Origin: Calliopum simillimum
Taxonomy: Eukaryota > Arthropoda > Insecta > Diptera > Lauxaniidae
Length of the DNA stretch: 64,000 nt
Assembly (NCBI GenBank): GCA_951812925.1
Contig: OX638369.1
Location: 57,426,228 to 57,490,227, forward strand
Reading direction: 5' to 3'
The notes below the pieces were generated by a model that had not been told where the DNA came from, searched no databases, and worked only from the letters and a program-made list of their open reading frames with translations. A program made the translations under genes and the position numbers. Positions within the stretch are counted from its first letter, which is position 1; every line of letters starts with the position of its first letter. Positions 11,669-22,670 of this stretch are shown here, piece after piece.

Positions 11669-12610
11669 ACTAGTAAGGGTGGTATCTTTGGCCTGGCCAA
11701 AAGCTAAATACCCTACACTGCATTTCAAGTATATTATAAGGAGAGTATAAGAACAAATTGCTTATATGGGAAGTGCCACGCCCTCGCATCCGTGCGTAGA
11801 ACTTGCATTCACTGTTCTGAGTGTTTGAGTAAAATTCGGTTAGGTTTTCTTAAAAAAATTTTTCAGTATAGCATTTTGAAACTTTCGCTTACATGAGAGG
11901 TGTCACGCCCTCTAATCCTACTTCGCCTACTTTAAGCTCAGAGTTTTCAATTAATGTTCTTCGTGTTTGAGTGAAATTTGGTTGGATTATCTCAAAAACA
12001 CTTTCATTATATAATTTTGAAACTTTTGCTTATATGGGAGGTGCCACGCCCTCTTGTCCGAGTTTACCTAGATCTTGCGCATAGCTTGCATTTAAAGATC
12101 CAAGTATTTGAGTGCAATTTGGTTGGGTTATCTCAAAAAACGCTTTCCGTATAACATTTTGAAACTTTTGTTTATATGGGAGGTGCCACGCCCTCTAGTT
12201 CGAATTCGCCTTGTTTTTGCTCAGAGCTTATACTTACTTTCCCCAGTATTTATATGTATTTTGCTTCTGTTATTGCAAATAATGCTCTTATTACAACATT
12301 TTGAATATATTTTTTGTATGGGCGGTAGGCGTGTCCGTTGACCGATTTCGTTCATTTTCAATCCCCCGAGCTAACTTTTACGACGGAGGCAGAATACCAA
12401 ATTTCATTGAATTAAGTTGCTCAGTTTTCCCAAAAAATGTATTTCTACACACACCCAGCCAGCCAGCCAGCCACCCAGCCAGACAGACGGACATGGCTAT
12501 ATCGACTCAGGAGGTGACGCTGATCAAGAATATATATACTTTTCCACACCTCCTTCTCTGCATTACAAACGGAAGGACAAAGTGAATATACCCTGGGTGT
12601 AGGTTATAAA
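11669..12610 (+). repeat. GCCACGCCC family repeat, near-complete copy
   Basis: The 5' end is ACTAGTAAGGGTGG, then GGCCTGGCC and ATACCCTACACTGCA. Four modules of about 130-140 bp follow, each with TATGGGAGGTGCCACGCCC or a close variant (about 11768, 11898, 12039, 12179). Next come the GGGCGGTAGGCGTGTCCG segment and a CCAGCCAG microsatellite. The tail reads GACGGACATGGCTATATCGA, then AAGAATATATATACTTTTCC, and the end is TATACCCTGGGTGTAGG. This copy best defines the family. No protein is encoded; the frames through it are by-products. Confidence 0.8.
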
Positions 12611-13184
12611 AATTTTGGGTCACCCTAGCGTTTTAGAGAAAACTTAGCTTAACTTTTAGCTATTTGTATGAGCTTTCTAAGAGTGTATTTGCTTTATAGA
12701 GTTCAAAAGAATTTTTCAAAGTTCTGGACCTTTAATGCTGATATTTGAAATTTTTTCCTAATTTTTGATTTTATATAACCCCTGTGTTACATAGAAAAGT
12801 ATTTTTTCCGACCTCAATTAAAATACTTGGTATGAAAAATGTACTTCCGAATAAAAGGAAATTTAACGAGGATTTAAAAAAAAAATTTTTAAAGGGTATG
12901 TTAGTGGGACCTTTTTCATACATATGTAAATCAGCAGCTATTACTTGAGAAAAACAGTAATTTCATCGTAAAAGGCTGGAGAAAGATACTGTTAACTCAA
13001 ATCTTGGCACATGTTAGGCTGATAATGGGGGTTATCGTGAATCAAATCAATTTCAAAATCCTGCAGGTATATTGACAGTTCTGCTAATGAAAAAAGTACA
13101 TAAGACTGCATATAAGAATTAAACAGTTCATTCCATTTTTTTTTGTGCCTGAGTTATTAACCAAAATTTTTATTTTGATTAACA
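12611..13184. other. Unassigned AT-rich stretch
   Basis: No supportable gene. Low-complexity sequence between two repeat blocks. Confidence 0.3.
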
Positions 13185-13990
13185 AGTGGGCGTGGCAATT
13201 ATTAAATAAAGCTTTCTTTTTGTAATGCTTTAGATACTACTGATCCAGATCCGCATACCAAATTTCATCAAAATATGTTGTATCTTTTGCGAGAAATAGC
13301 ATTTAATGTGTTTTACTTGTATCGGACGTTCCTCGCGCACTTTCGATATTTTGCCTACTTTCAGGTCGTAGGTGCCAAATAGAAAGTAGACTCCCTACAG
13401 TTAAATTCAGAAAGATTGTTTAAGTAGCTTTCTTTTTATAGCGCATTATATTTTTGTGGGCGGTGCCACTCCCTTCAACGAGTTTTCCCTATAAAACGGC
13501 ATATTACATATTAATACTTGTTTGCAGAGGTAGCAGCTCCAAAATTTTCATCAAAATTGTCGAAGTTGTTTTTGAGTAATATTGAATCAAAATTTTCAAG
13601 GATTAAAAAGTGGGCGTGGCACTTATTCGATCCCGCCCACTTTTCGTTTTTACAAAGTATTATTAAGCAGTACCTGCACACCAAATTTCATTAAAATACC
13701 TTGTAACATTTGCGAGAAATAGCATTTAACATATTTTGCTTGTTTCAGATCAGAGATGCCTTATAGCAAGTGGGCTCCCCACAGCTAATTTTAGAATGAC
13801 TACTTTATTAGTTTTCTTTTTATACCGTATTATATGCCACGATGCCTGGTGAGCATTTAAAAAGTTCAAGTGTAGCTCATTCTTCATTGTACGCTAATAT
13901 CTAACATTATCCGAAGTTTCATTAAAATCGCTGTATCCGTTTTCGAGAAAAATGTTTGCCCGTTCCAAACATACATACAATGTACATAAG
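13185..13990 (+). repeat. Related GGGCGTGGC repeat, two tandem units of about 424 bp
   Basis: The block AAGTGGGCGTGGCA-TTATT occurs at about 13185 and 13609, and GCGAGAAATAGCATTTAA at about 13289 and 13712, giving a period of about 424 bp. Each unit also carries ACCAAATTTCAT-AAAATA. Same motif vocabulary as the GCCACGCCC family but different module order. Confidence 0.7.
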
Positions 13991-14701
13991 TACATACAAT
14001 TTTATCTCGTATAAGAAGAGAAGATAAACTAACCATATCGTCATAATCAATTTGAAAAAAAAAACAAGTTAGAGTACCTAGTCAAAAATTAAGTACCAGA
14101 CACCACAGAAACTAGTGTTGTTTTTGTTGTTGTAATACTGTTATAGGTATTTGTTGTTGTAATATTCGAAAATTTTCGAAAAATCGTCATATCTCAAAAA
14201 CTCTGCATCTGATTGAAAAATTATTTAGCACATTTTTATAGGTTATTATTATACCATTCATGTGACATCAATACTTTCCAAATCCATCCAGGAGTTTCTT
14301 ACATATAACGGTTTCCATAGAAGATATATCCGGACCTTCCAATGGTTTTATCTCCAAAACCAGATCTTGCCGTCACTTTTTGATTGCTTATACTTTCTTA
14401 GAATTAAGAACTTAATAATAAAAAATTAGTTTCAGAATAAAACAGTTCAAGCTTTTATGAATTAAGACAACTGATTTATGCCGACGAAAAGAACGATAAG
14501 AACCTTCTCCAATTACTTTTAAACAACTAGTAATTTTTTGCATCCTTTGGCTCCACTATTTATCGCTTAAGAAAATAGCTCTCAAAATTTTAAGATTAAG
14601 AACTTAAATTTTATTCAAACTTATACATTTTTTAACTAAAACATATGTATTTGGTTACTTGAAAAAAAGGCTCTACTTAAAATATGTATGTCGCAGTTCC
14701 T
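13991..14701. other. Intergenic stretch; probable poly(A) signal of EMC5 at 14610-14615
   Basis: Mostly AT-rich. On the minus strand an AATAAA hexamer lies at 14615-14610, about 90 bases after the EMC5 stop, well placed to end that transcript. TTGTTGTTGTAATA occurs twice near 14115-14165. Nothing else recognised. Confidence 0.45.
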
Positions 14702-15196
14702 TTAACAATCCGATTCTAAATTATTTTTACCTCCAGTTTGTACTTCAGGCGACTCGTAGGTTGGACTCAGCGCTTTGCCTCGATGATTGAATGAATAGAA
14801 TGAAGGCAGATTACCCAAAGTGTCCCAAGACTTCTCTTGCATATCAACAGTAGCACGTATTTCTTTGAAATTGCCAACAACTTGAATCAAATTGTAAATT
14901 ACAATTACAAGACTGACGACAGTTTGGATGACAATCTGAGGATAAAATTAAATTGAAGTTAACAAATGCAATTAGTTTTTGTTTAAAATTTTCATCAAAA
15001 CCAACATCGGCAGGTAACTGATTCCAGTCCTGTTCGGTGAGCCGCAGGTATGTGCGATCTGCATAAAAACAAAACATGAAATTGGTAAATTAATGGCATT
15101 CATTGATAACTTACGATGTGCCGCAGAAAAAGCTCCATGTGCCAGCGATGCGAAACCGGCAATGAGTAAAATCTTATTCAATATTTTCGCAGACAT
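14702..15196 (-). CDS. EMC5: ER membrane protein complex subunit 5 (MMGT/EMC5), complete three-exon gene
   Basis: EMC5 is a small two-helix subunit of the ER membrane insertase complex (also described as a membrane magnesium transporter). Exons on the minus strand are 15196-15115 (82 nt), 15058-15006 (53 nt) and 14935-14702 (234 nt with the stop). The introns are 56 bp (GTAAGT...GCAG) and 70 bp (GTTGGT...TCAG). The predicted protein is 122 residues. It has a first hydrophobic segment at about 4-25 (KILLIAGFASLAHGAFSAA), then HRTYLRLTEQDW, a second helix at about 46-66 (IVIQTVVSLVIVIYNLIQ), and the family's most conserved block NFKEIRATVD / SWDTLGN-PSFYSFNHRGKAL. Human MMGT1 is 131 residues, so the length fits. 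The second donor was chosen by reading-frame continuity with the family. No lesion seen; this is the one complete, intact gene of the window. Confidence 0.92.
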
Positions 15197-15640
15197 ATTT
15201 CACACTTTGAGTGCACGTTCTTGTTTTAGTTTTAATTTAATTTAATTTATTTTGTACAACTCACGATTCACGCACTGACCAACATTTACCAATCTGACAG
15301 GTGACTTATGTCAGAAGGCTTTGATGCGTTCGAAAACTAAGAAAATCACAAAAGCAGAGACGGCACAAAACAAAATTAGTTAAGAATTTAACAGCCGTAT
15401 TCTATCACAATCACAAAATACACCATACCCAGTTGCAAAAATAAACATGATAGAAGCATGAATCATGCCTCTTTGGGGTGTTTGGCATGCATGCCGTCCT
15501 AAATGCTCGTTCGTTTCTTTTTTGTACAGGCATGTCATAGGAAATCATGCATGCTCAAAAAATGGTCTGGAATGCTAGAATCATGTTTTCTATTCATGAT
15601 TTGCTCATGCTCTAGAACACATATATCATATTTTCTATTC
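15197..15640. other. EMC5 upstream region
   Basis: Contains the 5' side of EMC5 (minus strand) and moderately mixed sequence. No TATA box or second gene could be supported. From about 15455 the motif CATG becomes dense and grades into the next repeat. Confidence 0.4.
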
Positions 15641-15800
15641 TATACTATCCATGATTCTGTCATGCTTTCGAACAATTGTTTCATGACAACCCTACTACAC
15701 ATGATTCACTGTAGCTAAAAGACAACTTCTTCATGTTTTCTTTTCCATACATGATTCTTTCATGCTTTTGAACAGTTGTTTCATGAAAACCCTATTTTAC
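15640..15800 (+). repeat. Imperfect tandem repeat, about 100-bp period
   Basis: The segment CATGATTCTGTCATGCTTT, then GAACAATTGTTTCATGA and AACCCTA, recurs about 100 bp later with a few changes (from about 15650 and 15750). Non-coding. Confidence 0.6.
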
Positions 15801-16134
15801 GTTTAAAAAACTAGGTAAAAATTGTCGTTATAAATATTTTTATTAATAGTTATTATTGACATTGTTTCGTTATAATAAAAAAAAATGATGTCAGCACCAC
15901 CAGAATCTTCTCAACAAGAATCATGAAACTCTTTACCCGCGGAGCAAATGTGATGTATTGGTGATAAGTATATGTAGGTATTTGCACGTTTTAAGACATC
16001 TTGACATACTGAGAAATCTTTTTGTGGCATTACAGCACACTTTAGGACATCAGAGTATAGCCTGTGAAATAAATACAATAAATAATATTGCGGTATTTAA
16101 AAAAAATGGCTTGAGAATAATAATTAAATGAGCC
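15801..16134. other. Unassigned stretch
   Basis: No gene, repeat or RNA could be supported. Confidence 0.3.
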
Positions 16135-16362
16135 GGTTATTTTGAGAGTGGCCTGAGTCCATTCGAGAACAAAAGTAATGTCATAATGTGAATTGGCTGC
16201 CACTTTTTTAGAAAAGAAACTTTCACGGAAAGTTTAACTCATGATGTAAAATTGAAGGTAATATGTTAAAATTTGATATCGGTAAAAAAACAGATTATAA
16301 TGGCACATAATGTATATGCCATTACTTTTGCACTTCAATGGACTTGGGCCACTTTCAAAATA
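16135..16362. mobile_element. TIR element of the GAGTGGCC family, copy 1
   Basis: Inverted ends share GTTATTTTGA, then AGTGGCC, AGTCCATT and AAAAGTAATG-CATA. The overall plan (GAGTGGCC ... AAGTA-TGTCATA ... ATGGCACATAAT) resembles the element at 57416-57667, so both belong to one family. Non-coding. Confidence 0.6.
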
Positions 16363-16420
16363 ACTATCTCAAATATCACAAGAGAATTAACAATATATTT
16401 ATTCCAAAAAAATTCAAATC

Positions 16421-16620
16421 NNNNNNNNNNNNNNNNNNNNNNNNNNNNNNNNNNNNNNNNNNNNNNNNNNNNNNNNNNNNNNNNNNNNNNNNNNNNNNNN
16501 NNNNNNNNNNNNNNNNNNNNNNNNNNNNNNNNNNNNNNNNNNNNNNNNNNNNNNNNNNNNNNNNNNNNNNNNNNNNNNNNNNNNNNNNNNNNNNNNNNNN
16601 NNNNNNNNNNNNNNNNNNNN
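16421..16620. other. Assembly gap (200 N)
   Basis: A run of 200 ambiguous bases. The sequence to its right is tandemly repeated, so the gap probably marks an unresolved array; true size unknown. Confidence 0.99.
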
Positions 16621-16985
16621 GGATTAATCCATTTAAATCCAGGAAATATGGATTATTACGAAGAATTGAATTGGATGAAAATAGACGCAATCTATTTATC
16701 TATCTGAATCCATATTCAAATACAGGATTGTGTACCAAATTTCTCGGATAAATTTGGATTCAGAATCGGATCATTGCATTTTAATCCAGGAAATATGGAT
16801 TGTTGCGAAAGATTGGAATGGTTTCAAATAGACGTAGTCTATCAATCTTTCTGGATCCAGATTTTGATCCAGAATTGTGTACCATACACTCAATATAGAT
16901 TTGGAAACATCGTTAAACTAATCCATTTTCATCAAGAGAATATGGATTGCCATAAAAGATTAAAATGGATTAAATTTGATCTACG
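16621..16985 (+). repeat. Tandem repeat, about 150-bp period, bordering the gap
   Basis: About two and a half units. Each starts near AATCCA and contains AGGAAATATGGATT (or AGAGAATATGGATT), a CGAA/CATAAAAGATT block, AAATAGACG-A-TCTATC, and ATCCAGAATTGTGTACCA or close variants. Starts at about 16621, 16773 and 16918. Confidence 0.75.
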
Positions 16986-17042
16986 CCCACATTATTCCAA
17001 AAGCGCGAATTACTTCAATTAATATTAGCCGTGTTTCTTTTG

Positions 17043-17403
17043 ACTCGTATTTACAATTGTGGTAATTTTCAAATTGCGATAACTTATGAACGGTGAGTCT
17101 TACGATAAAAAGTCCAAGTGCCTTTTTCATTGAAAACCACATGCTCTGCAAATAATTTTAATCTTTTGTAGAAAAAAAAATAATCATTTAGAAGTTATTT
17201 AAAAAAAGTGATTTTTTGCCGTTTATCGGCACTTAATCAGTTTTTATAGAATAACTCCTAAAAGATACATTTTTTTAAAAATAAAATGAAAAGTTTTTGT
17301 AGAGAACGTGATTCTCCATAAAAAAGTTCCGCAGAGTTTTATTGAGCGACCCACTGTTCATAAGTTATCGCAATTTATAAATATCCACAATTGTATATAC
17401 GCG
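17043..17403. mobile_element. Foldback element with ATTGCGATAACTTATGAAC termini
   Basis: Inverted ends share TACAATTGTGG and then AAATTGCGATAACTTATGAAC followed by GTG-GTC. The left arm continues ACGATAAAAAGT, a motif also found in the foldback at 19557-19943 (GGTGAGTC, then ACGATAAAAAGT), so the two may be related. Length about 360 bp, non-coding. Confidence 0.7.
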
Positions 17404-18654
17404 TCAAAAAAAAAAAAAAAAAACACGAATATTATCTCTAAAAAGTGCGACAAGCGCAGACCATGTGCTATGGAAAAATGCGAGGAATGCGACATGAAAT
17501 ATTGCACCCCGCGAGGAATCAAAGTCCTACTAAAATCTATTTCAGTCCTTTTCAATCCAAGAAGTCAATCCAGTTAAGTCCATTTATAACCAAAAAAGGT
17601 ACTTCCTGCAATAACTGGACTTTGCTGATTTGTGGTCATCAAGAAGATAATATTTGATCATGAACAATATCGTGGGTTCCTGAAATAGTTGTATTCCTCA
17701 CAGGAATTAAAGTCCAACTCCAATCCATTTGAGTGCTTTTCAATCCAAGAATGAACTTAGAAAAAAGCGCGATCAACTAGACATCTAAATTTTTTAATGT
17801 TTTAAGTTAAGTATATGGACACATGAAGAAAAAACGGCTCTACGCCCTAATCTAGTCGGTTTTTTGAAATCTAAACCACATTAAATTTTATATAAGAAAC
17901 AAAAAGCAGAAAACTTCAAATCCTATCCAAAAAATTAATTTCAAAAACTTTTTCTCAAAACATGAAAAATGTAGATGTCTAGTTGTAGTTTTAATCCGAC
18001 GAATTGTGGCTGACTTAACTTTATGTGATTCCAAATGATTTTCCGCGCGCTCTTCCTTTGCCGTCTTTTGCCAGCCACACTAATTAAAATTAAAAAAACA
18101 AAAAGTGCAAGCTCTGAGCATAAGCTAGGGCCTGACGTATCCTATACAAGCAAAATTTACGTAATATTGACTTCAATGTGCCCAGCCGGAAAATTTTTAC
18201 TACTCCGCAAAAGACTTTTTCAAACCAAAATTAAACGCATTTTAAAGAACATCATTTCCTCAAGTTTCATAACCTAAATTTTCCCACAATTTTCCATCAA
18301 AGTTTGCCGTCTGAAAACAAATATCTATAATTATGTTATATTTGAATAATTTTGAGGAAATTAATTTTTAGCTCCCTTAAGTTTCCTCAAGTTTCAATTT
18401 TTCACTCATCTCCATATAGATTTCCCTCAATTTTCCATTAAAGTTTTCCACAAACAAAAGGTGCGTTTTCGTGGCAAGTGGGCTTAAATGTGCTAACGGT
18501 GGGTCGAACAAAACGCTGCATTGTGAATAGCACTTTCGAAAATGATGTTCTTCTTTATTAACAGCTGACATTTGTTTATGTTTCGGTTTTTTTTTTTTTT
18601 GGTTAATTTTTTACAAAATTTTCTAGAAAAAATTAAATAGTTTTCTACAGAAAA
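17404..18654. repeat. Short direct duplications and TTTTCC-type repeat fragment
   Basis: The segment GGAAT-AAAGTCC, then TTTTCAATCCAAGAA, occurs at about 17513 and 17702 (period about 189). At 18240-18440 there are fragments of the CCTCAAGTTT / CACAATTTTCCA-CAAAGTTT repeat that makes up the foldback at 22120-22670. No gene supported. Confidence 0.5.
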
Positions 18655-18810
18655 ATGAGTGGTTCGAACAAAGTCACATTATGTTTTTTCAATATCGGCG
18701 CCAGTGCCAAGGAAAATTCGCTGAAAAATATTTTCGGTAAAAGCAACTTACAGCATTTGGCACATGTCGAAAAATCCACATTATTCGGGTAATGGACATG
18801 CTATGGTTTT

Positions 18811-19277
18811 AAATGTTCAAAAGCCAAGCTTAGGATGTAGCTGCGGTTGTGGTATTAAACATCACATTCACACCAAGGGTGAACGCGAATTGGTTGAGTT
18901 TAACTAATTGTCGCAGAGCGTAAAGCACAAAAAGCAAAAGTTGTGCCAACTGCTTTGGATGGAATCACTTGTCGTCAGTTTCAACGTCAATCATATAGTT
19001 GACACTGAGGAAGAACCCGAAATTGATCCAAATGCTGATGAACCCGATATGGGTGAAATGCGTAGCAAGCCACAATTTCCTACAAAGAAAACCACAGGAG
19101 GACGACCAATGACCAAAAAATTTATGAAATGTGTATTTTTGAAGGCGAGTGGAATGATAAAGTATACGCTGTTGCTGGTGATGTGTTCGATGGTTATCTA
19201 TATGATTTACTTATGAATTTATTTGAAGAGAAGGGTATCAACAATGAATTTGTTGAAAAATTGTCTGACCACTTTGC
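18811..19277 (+). pseudogene. P32: P32 / C1QBP (gC1q receptor-like mitochondrial protein), broken fragment
   Basis: P32 is an acidic, trimeric mitochondrial matrix protein. Pieces appear in order but in changing frames. NVQKPSLGCSCGCG, then HTKGERELVEF (18811-18905), is followed by a stop. IVAERKAQKAKVVPTALDG (18907-18972) comes next. Then FNVNHIVDTEEEPEIDPNAD and PDMGEMRSKPQF (about 18980-19080), and finally EGEWNDKVYAVAGDVFDGYL and LMNLFEEKGINNEFVEKLSD (19140-19274). Roughly 20 residues are missing between the second and third piece and more before the last. Upstream, 18657-18790 is open (starting MSGSNKVT) but unrecognised. Several frameshifts and internal deletions make this a pseudogene. 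It joins directly to a TANGO2 piece at about 19278. Confidence 0.85.
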
Positions 19278-19560
19278 AGCAATGTACCACCGGGTCTTGA
19301 TTAATATGAAGAAGGTCGCTGCTTTGGTTTTGGATAGTTTACCATCAGCACATTTCGAAAAAGTACGCCAAGGGACTACAACGACGAGCACCATATTGGG
19401 GAGAACACTTAAGTGCATTAAATGTGCATATACCAGAAGCCGGTTATGGCAGTCGTACGCATACGATAACTTGATTAGATGACAACAATAAATTGAATTT
19501 TCATGAGGAGACAATGGCTGGAGTGGATCCAGATGATAAGTGGACGACTACACATATTCA
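19278..19560 (+). pseudogene. Tango2: TANGO2 (transport and Golgi organisation 2) C-terminal fragment, broken
   Basis: Directly after the P32 piece the frame reads NVPPGLD-YEEGRCFGFG, then SLPSAHFEKVRQG in another frame. It continues as RRAPYWGEHLSALNVHIPEA, GYGSRTHTI, a stop, and DDNNKLNFHEETMAGVDPDD. These are conserved blocks of the TANGO2 family in the right order. About 38 residues of the family are missing between EKVRQG and RRAPYW, and there are at least two in-frame stops and frame changes. The fragment stops where the foldback at 19557 begins. Assignment rests on remembered family motifs; a homology search would settle it. Confidence 0.8.
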
Positions 19561-19943
19561 GGCCTGTTCCGTAATCCGCGTGGTTTCAATTACTTTTTAG
19601 TTAGGCGGCTTTTTGATGAAAATGGTGAGTCACACGATAAAAAGTAAAGGATCTTTTTTGCGGAGAATTTCAGGTTCTATAAATAATATTCATTTGTATT
19701 TATTAAAAAGTATCTGTTTCGGAAATATTCGATATAGCCTAACTTTTCGATTTTTCCCATGTTTTTAAGAATGTTTCTTAAACGGTTACTTTTTCGTTAA
19801 TGCAAGTCAATGTTATTTGTAGAACCTGTAATTTTCCACAAAAAAGATTCTTATACTTTTTATCGTGTGACTCACCATTTTCATCAAAAAGGCTCCTAAA
19901 TGAAAAGTAATTGAAACCATACGGATTACGGAATAGGCCTGAT
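19557..19943. repeat. Foldback element next to the P32/TANGO2 pseudogene
   Basis: Arms of about 125 bp (19557-19683 and 19815-19943) are inverted copies sharing AGGCCTGTTCCGTAATCC, TTTCAATTACTTTT, TTTTTGATGAAAATGGTGAG and CACACGATAAAAAGT. Both arms can be read as LFRNP-GFNYF, then LFDENGES, but no family was recognised, so this may be chance or another captured coding piece. Confidence 0.75.
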
Positions 19944-20244
19944 TGAGAAGCAATACTTTGACGATTTAAATAAACTGTAAATGTATAATTAATCGTGTAC
20001 AAAGACGAGTTCAACTTTTTTATGCAAAAATAAATGTATTCAGAAATTTTCTCAGGTCACTTACGGCCAGAAGTAATTTTAATACTTTTAATGTATTTAA
20101 TGATCCAAATAAGTCTAATATTTTACAAAAATATGCATCATTTAGTTTGCGTACTTCATTTTATACAGTAATTAATTTAACACGCCTTGCTTGCAAACTG
20201 TTTTTTTTTTACAAGCTTACAATAAAATATTGACTTTATATTTT

Positions 20245-21470
20245 AAAAAGAAACCCGCAATCATTTCATTTTTAAAAGATTTTTGTATCTTGCTCTTCAC
20301 ACCTTTCAATGCTGCTTTGCGTGAAGTTTTAACAGCGCTTTTAAACTCATGCGAAATCGCGTGACCTATATAGTAAATTAAAGAAGATTTTATTATTAAA
20401 ATTATGATTTTGAATTGTTTCAATTAATTTTACCGTTTATTTACGGAATTTCTACTCAATGGTATGTAAGCGTATGGATCTACTTTGCCTTTCTTTTTCA
20501 TATCATCCTTTACCTTTTTCGATGAGTATTCATTACCTGTATATGCTGATTTGCCCGATTTAGCTGTATAACAGGTCGATGTATGCCCTTGCCACCGGCA
20601 GTATAATGCGAGGTAGAAGTTTTACCTGAGTGCATGCTTGTAGCATTGTTAGCTTTACGTTTACGATTTGAGGCGTTGAGTTTCACTTTATCTTAAATTG
20701 TTGAGAAATTAAACTTTGCATTTGCGTTATTTGTATTTAATCTTTCTAATCATTACTAGAATCCTCTTCCATGCCACGTTTGACTACTGGTTTTGTTTCC
20801 ATAGCATCGTCACCATCATTATCATCGCTACTGCTATCTCCATCATCGCCGATTTGTATCCTTATTTTTCGATATCGCAGTTGCATTTGTGCCGGATAAA
20901 TCAGGACGATTTGCTGGTAATAAAATATTTGGAAAGTTATTATTTTAACTAAATTTCAAATGAGTATTTTCATACTAACGCACTTAAAACATTGCCAATC
21001 GATTTTATATCTGCCAAATCTACAACATCCTCTGGATCCTCGCGATCTTTTTTAGATTTCATTTTAGATTTATCCGCTGCAGCGTTATCATGCCATTCGG
21101 TAAATCAGAATCAGAGTCATCAAGAACATCATCAATACTTATGAAAAAATAAATTTTTTAAAACCAATCAAACTCAATCAAAACAAAACCGTGTTTATAT
21201 ACTTACATACGTCACACTCTTCCATTCCAAGGAACTCTTATCCTTTTCTTCGTTTAATTTTTTCCGTGTATCACGTCACATTTGTTTGCGTATTTTCTTA
21301 AGGCGACGATGTGTTCCTTCATCATCACCGGGTATAAATTCAATGAGCTCCTCAGCAGTAAAACGTTTACAAAGTTTTTTCAGCAAATAACCAATTTGTA
21401 TGCGACAACAACGTTTGGTATCTATCGCCATAGCTGACAGGGATTTCATTGGCATACGAAGAAGCGAATG
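20245..21470 (-). pseudogene. RRP12: RRP12-like ribosome-biogenesis protein, decayed multi-exon copy
   Basis: RRP12 is a HEAT-repeat factor for export and maturation of pre-ribosomes. Minus-strand blocks, from 21470 down, are as follows. GYLLKKLCKRFTAEELIEF, then GDDEGTHRRLKKIRKQM, a stop at 21278-21276, and RDTRKKLNEEKDKSSLEWKS. An acidic block SIDDVLDDSDSDLPNG and KKDREDPEDVVDLADIKSIG (about 21140-20985) with a frame change between. GDDGDSSSDDNDGDDAMETK and VVKRGMEEDSS (about 20870-20750). A basic tail: KLNASNRKRKANNATSM, a frame change, then VKDDMKKKGKVDPYAYIPL and SRNSVNKR (about 20695-20440). KSAVKTSRKAALKGVKSKIQ at 20340-20250. Splice-like sequences remain between blocks, so it looks like a decayed genomic duplicate rather than a processed copy. 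Confidence 0.78.
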
Positions 21471-21479
21471 CGTTCAATT

Positions 21480-22119
21480 AAATTAAAATATAAATAAAAC
21501 AAACACTTTTTAAAGAAACACAATAACTTCTAAAGCCGACGAGCGAGCAATAGCAAAAAATAAATAAATTAAAACTACACAGAAATGTCAACATCACACA
21601 AATGTCAACTTACAATCGATAACAAGTGCGAAGTCACAATTACCGATTAAAAAAACCCGATTAATAATCAATAAAAAACGGTGTCAAACGGCAACAATAT
21701 TTAGCCGCGGAGCTTACCACTTTAATTTAACGTGCATTAGCTTAGCGCTATTTGTTGTTGCTTTCCCATACATTTATCGTAAAGTGCTAAAGAAAGTCCA
21801 GATAGAATGCCGAAAAAAACGCACCTAAAATATTCACATAATCAAAGCTTCGCTGCTGTTGTATACGTATACTTTTTGGATGAACAGTATTTCTACACCT
21901 ATTACTTTGCTGTTGCATTTATTCAACTAGAACCTTAAAAATTAAATATTTAAAAAAAAAAAAAATTGGGGAAATTAGTTTTAATTTCTTCAAAATAACT
22001 CAATTTCCTCTCTGCAAACTTTTCCCAAATTCAATTTTCTATCTAAAATTCAGTAAATTTTTGATAACTTTGTTGTTATTCAATATTTTTCAATGAAAAC
22101 AAAAGCAAACAATAGTTTT
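21480..22119. other. Unassigned stretch
   Basis: Upstream of the RRP12-like fragment; AT-rich with no supported gene. Confidence 0.3.
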
Positions 22120-22670
22120 CATTTATCTAAGTTTTTTCAAGTTACCATGCTTTTCTACTTCTTTCAGTTTTCCCACAATTTTGCACCAAAGTTTTCCGGC
22201 TGAAAAATCTTAAATCATGCATAACTTACATTGTGTTAAATATTTTTATAAGAGAATTCTTGAGGAAATCAACTTTCCATATCCTCAAGTTTTCTGCATT
22301 TTTGAAAACTTGTTTTCTTAAGTTTTTTCTGTAAAACTATCTAATAACAAATAAAGTTAGTAGATTAAAAACATTTTAGCCTACAAGTGTGCAACAGTGC
22401 AAAGGCATGACTGTCTGAATATTTTTCTTTGGGAAAATTTTGATTGAAAATTGTGGGAAATCTGAGATGAGAGGAAAATTCGAGAAATGCAGAAAACTTG
22501 AGGATATGGAAAATTGGTTTCCTCAAGAATTTTCTTTCAAAAATATTTAATGTTTAAAGTTGTGTGTGATTTAAGATTTTTCAGCTGGAAAACTTTGGTG
22601 GAAAATTGTGCAAAAACTGTGGGAAGTAGAAACGCATGATAACTTGAGGAAATTTTAAGAGGTTAGATAG
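22120..22670. repeat. Foldback element (CACAATTTT-CACCAAAGTTTTCC family)
   Basis: Arms of about 185 bp (about 22125-22310 and 22473-22665) are inverted copies sharing ACTTGAGG / TTTCAAGTT, TTTCTACTTC, the CACCAAAGTTTTCC block, GCTGAAAAATCTTAAATCA, TTCTTGAGGAAA and ATATCCTCAAGTTTTCTGCA. Further fragments of the same vocabulary lie at 18240-18440 and 22750-22960. Confidence 0.75.

Noticed and set aside
16273..16751. Open frames spanning the N run
   Set aside because: They are open only because of ambiguous bases in the assembly gap.
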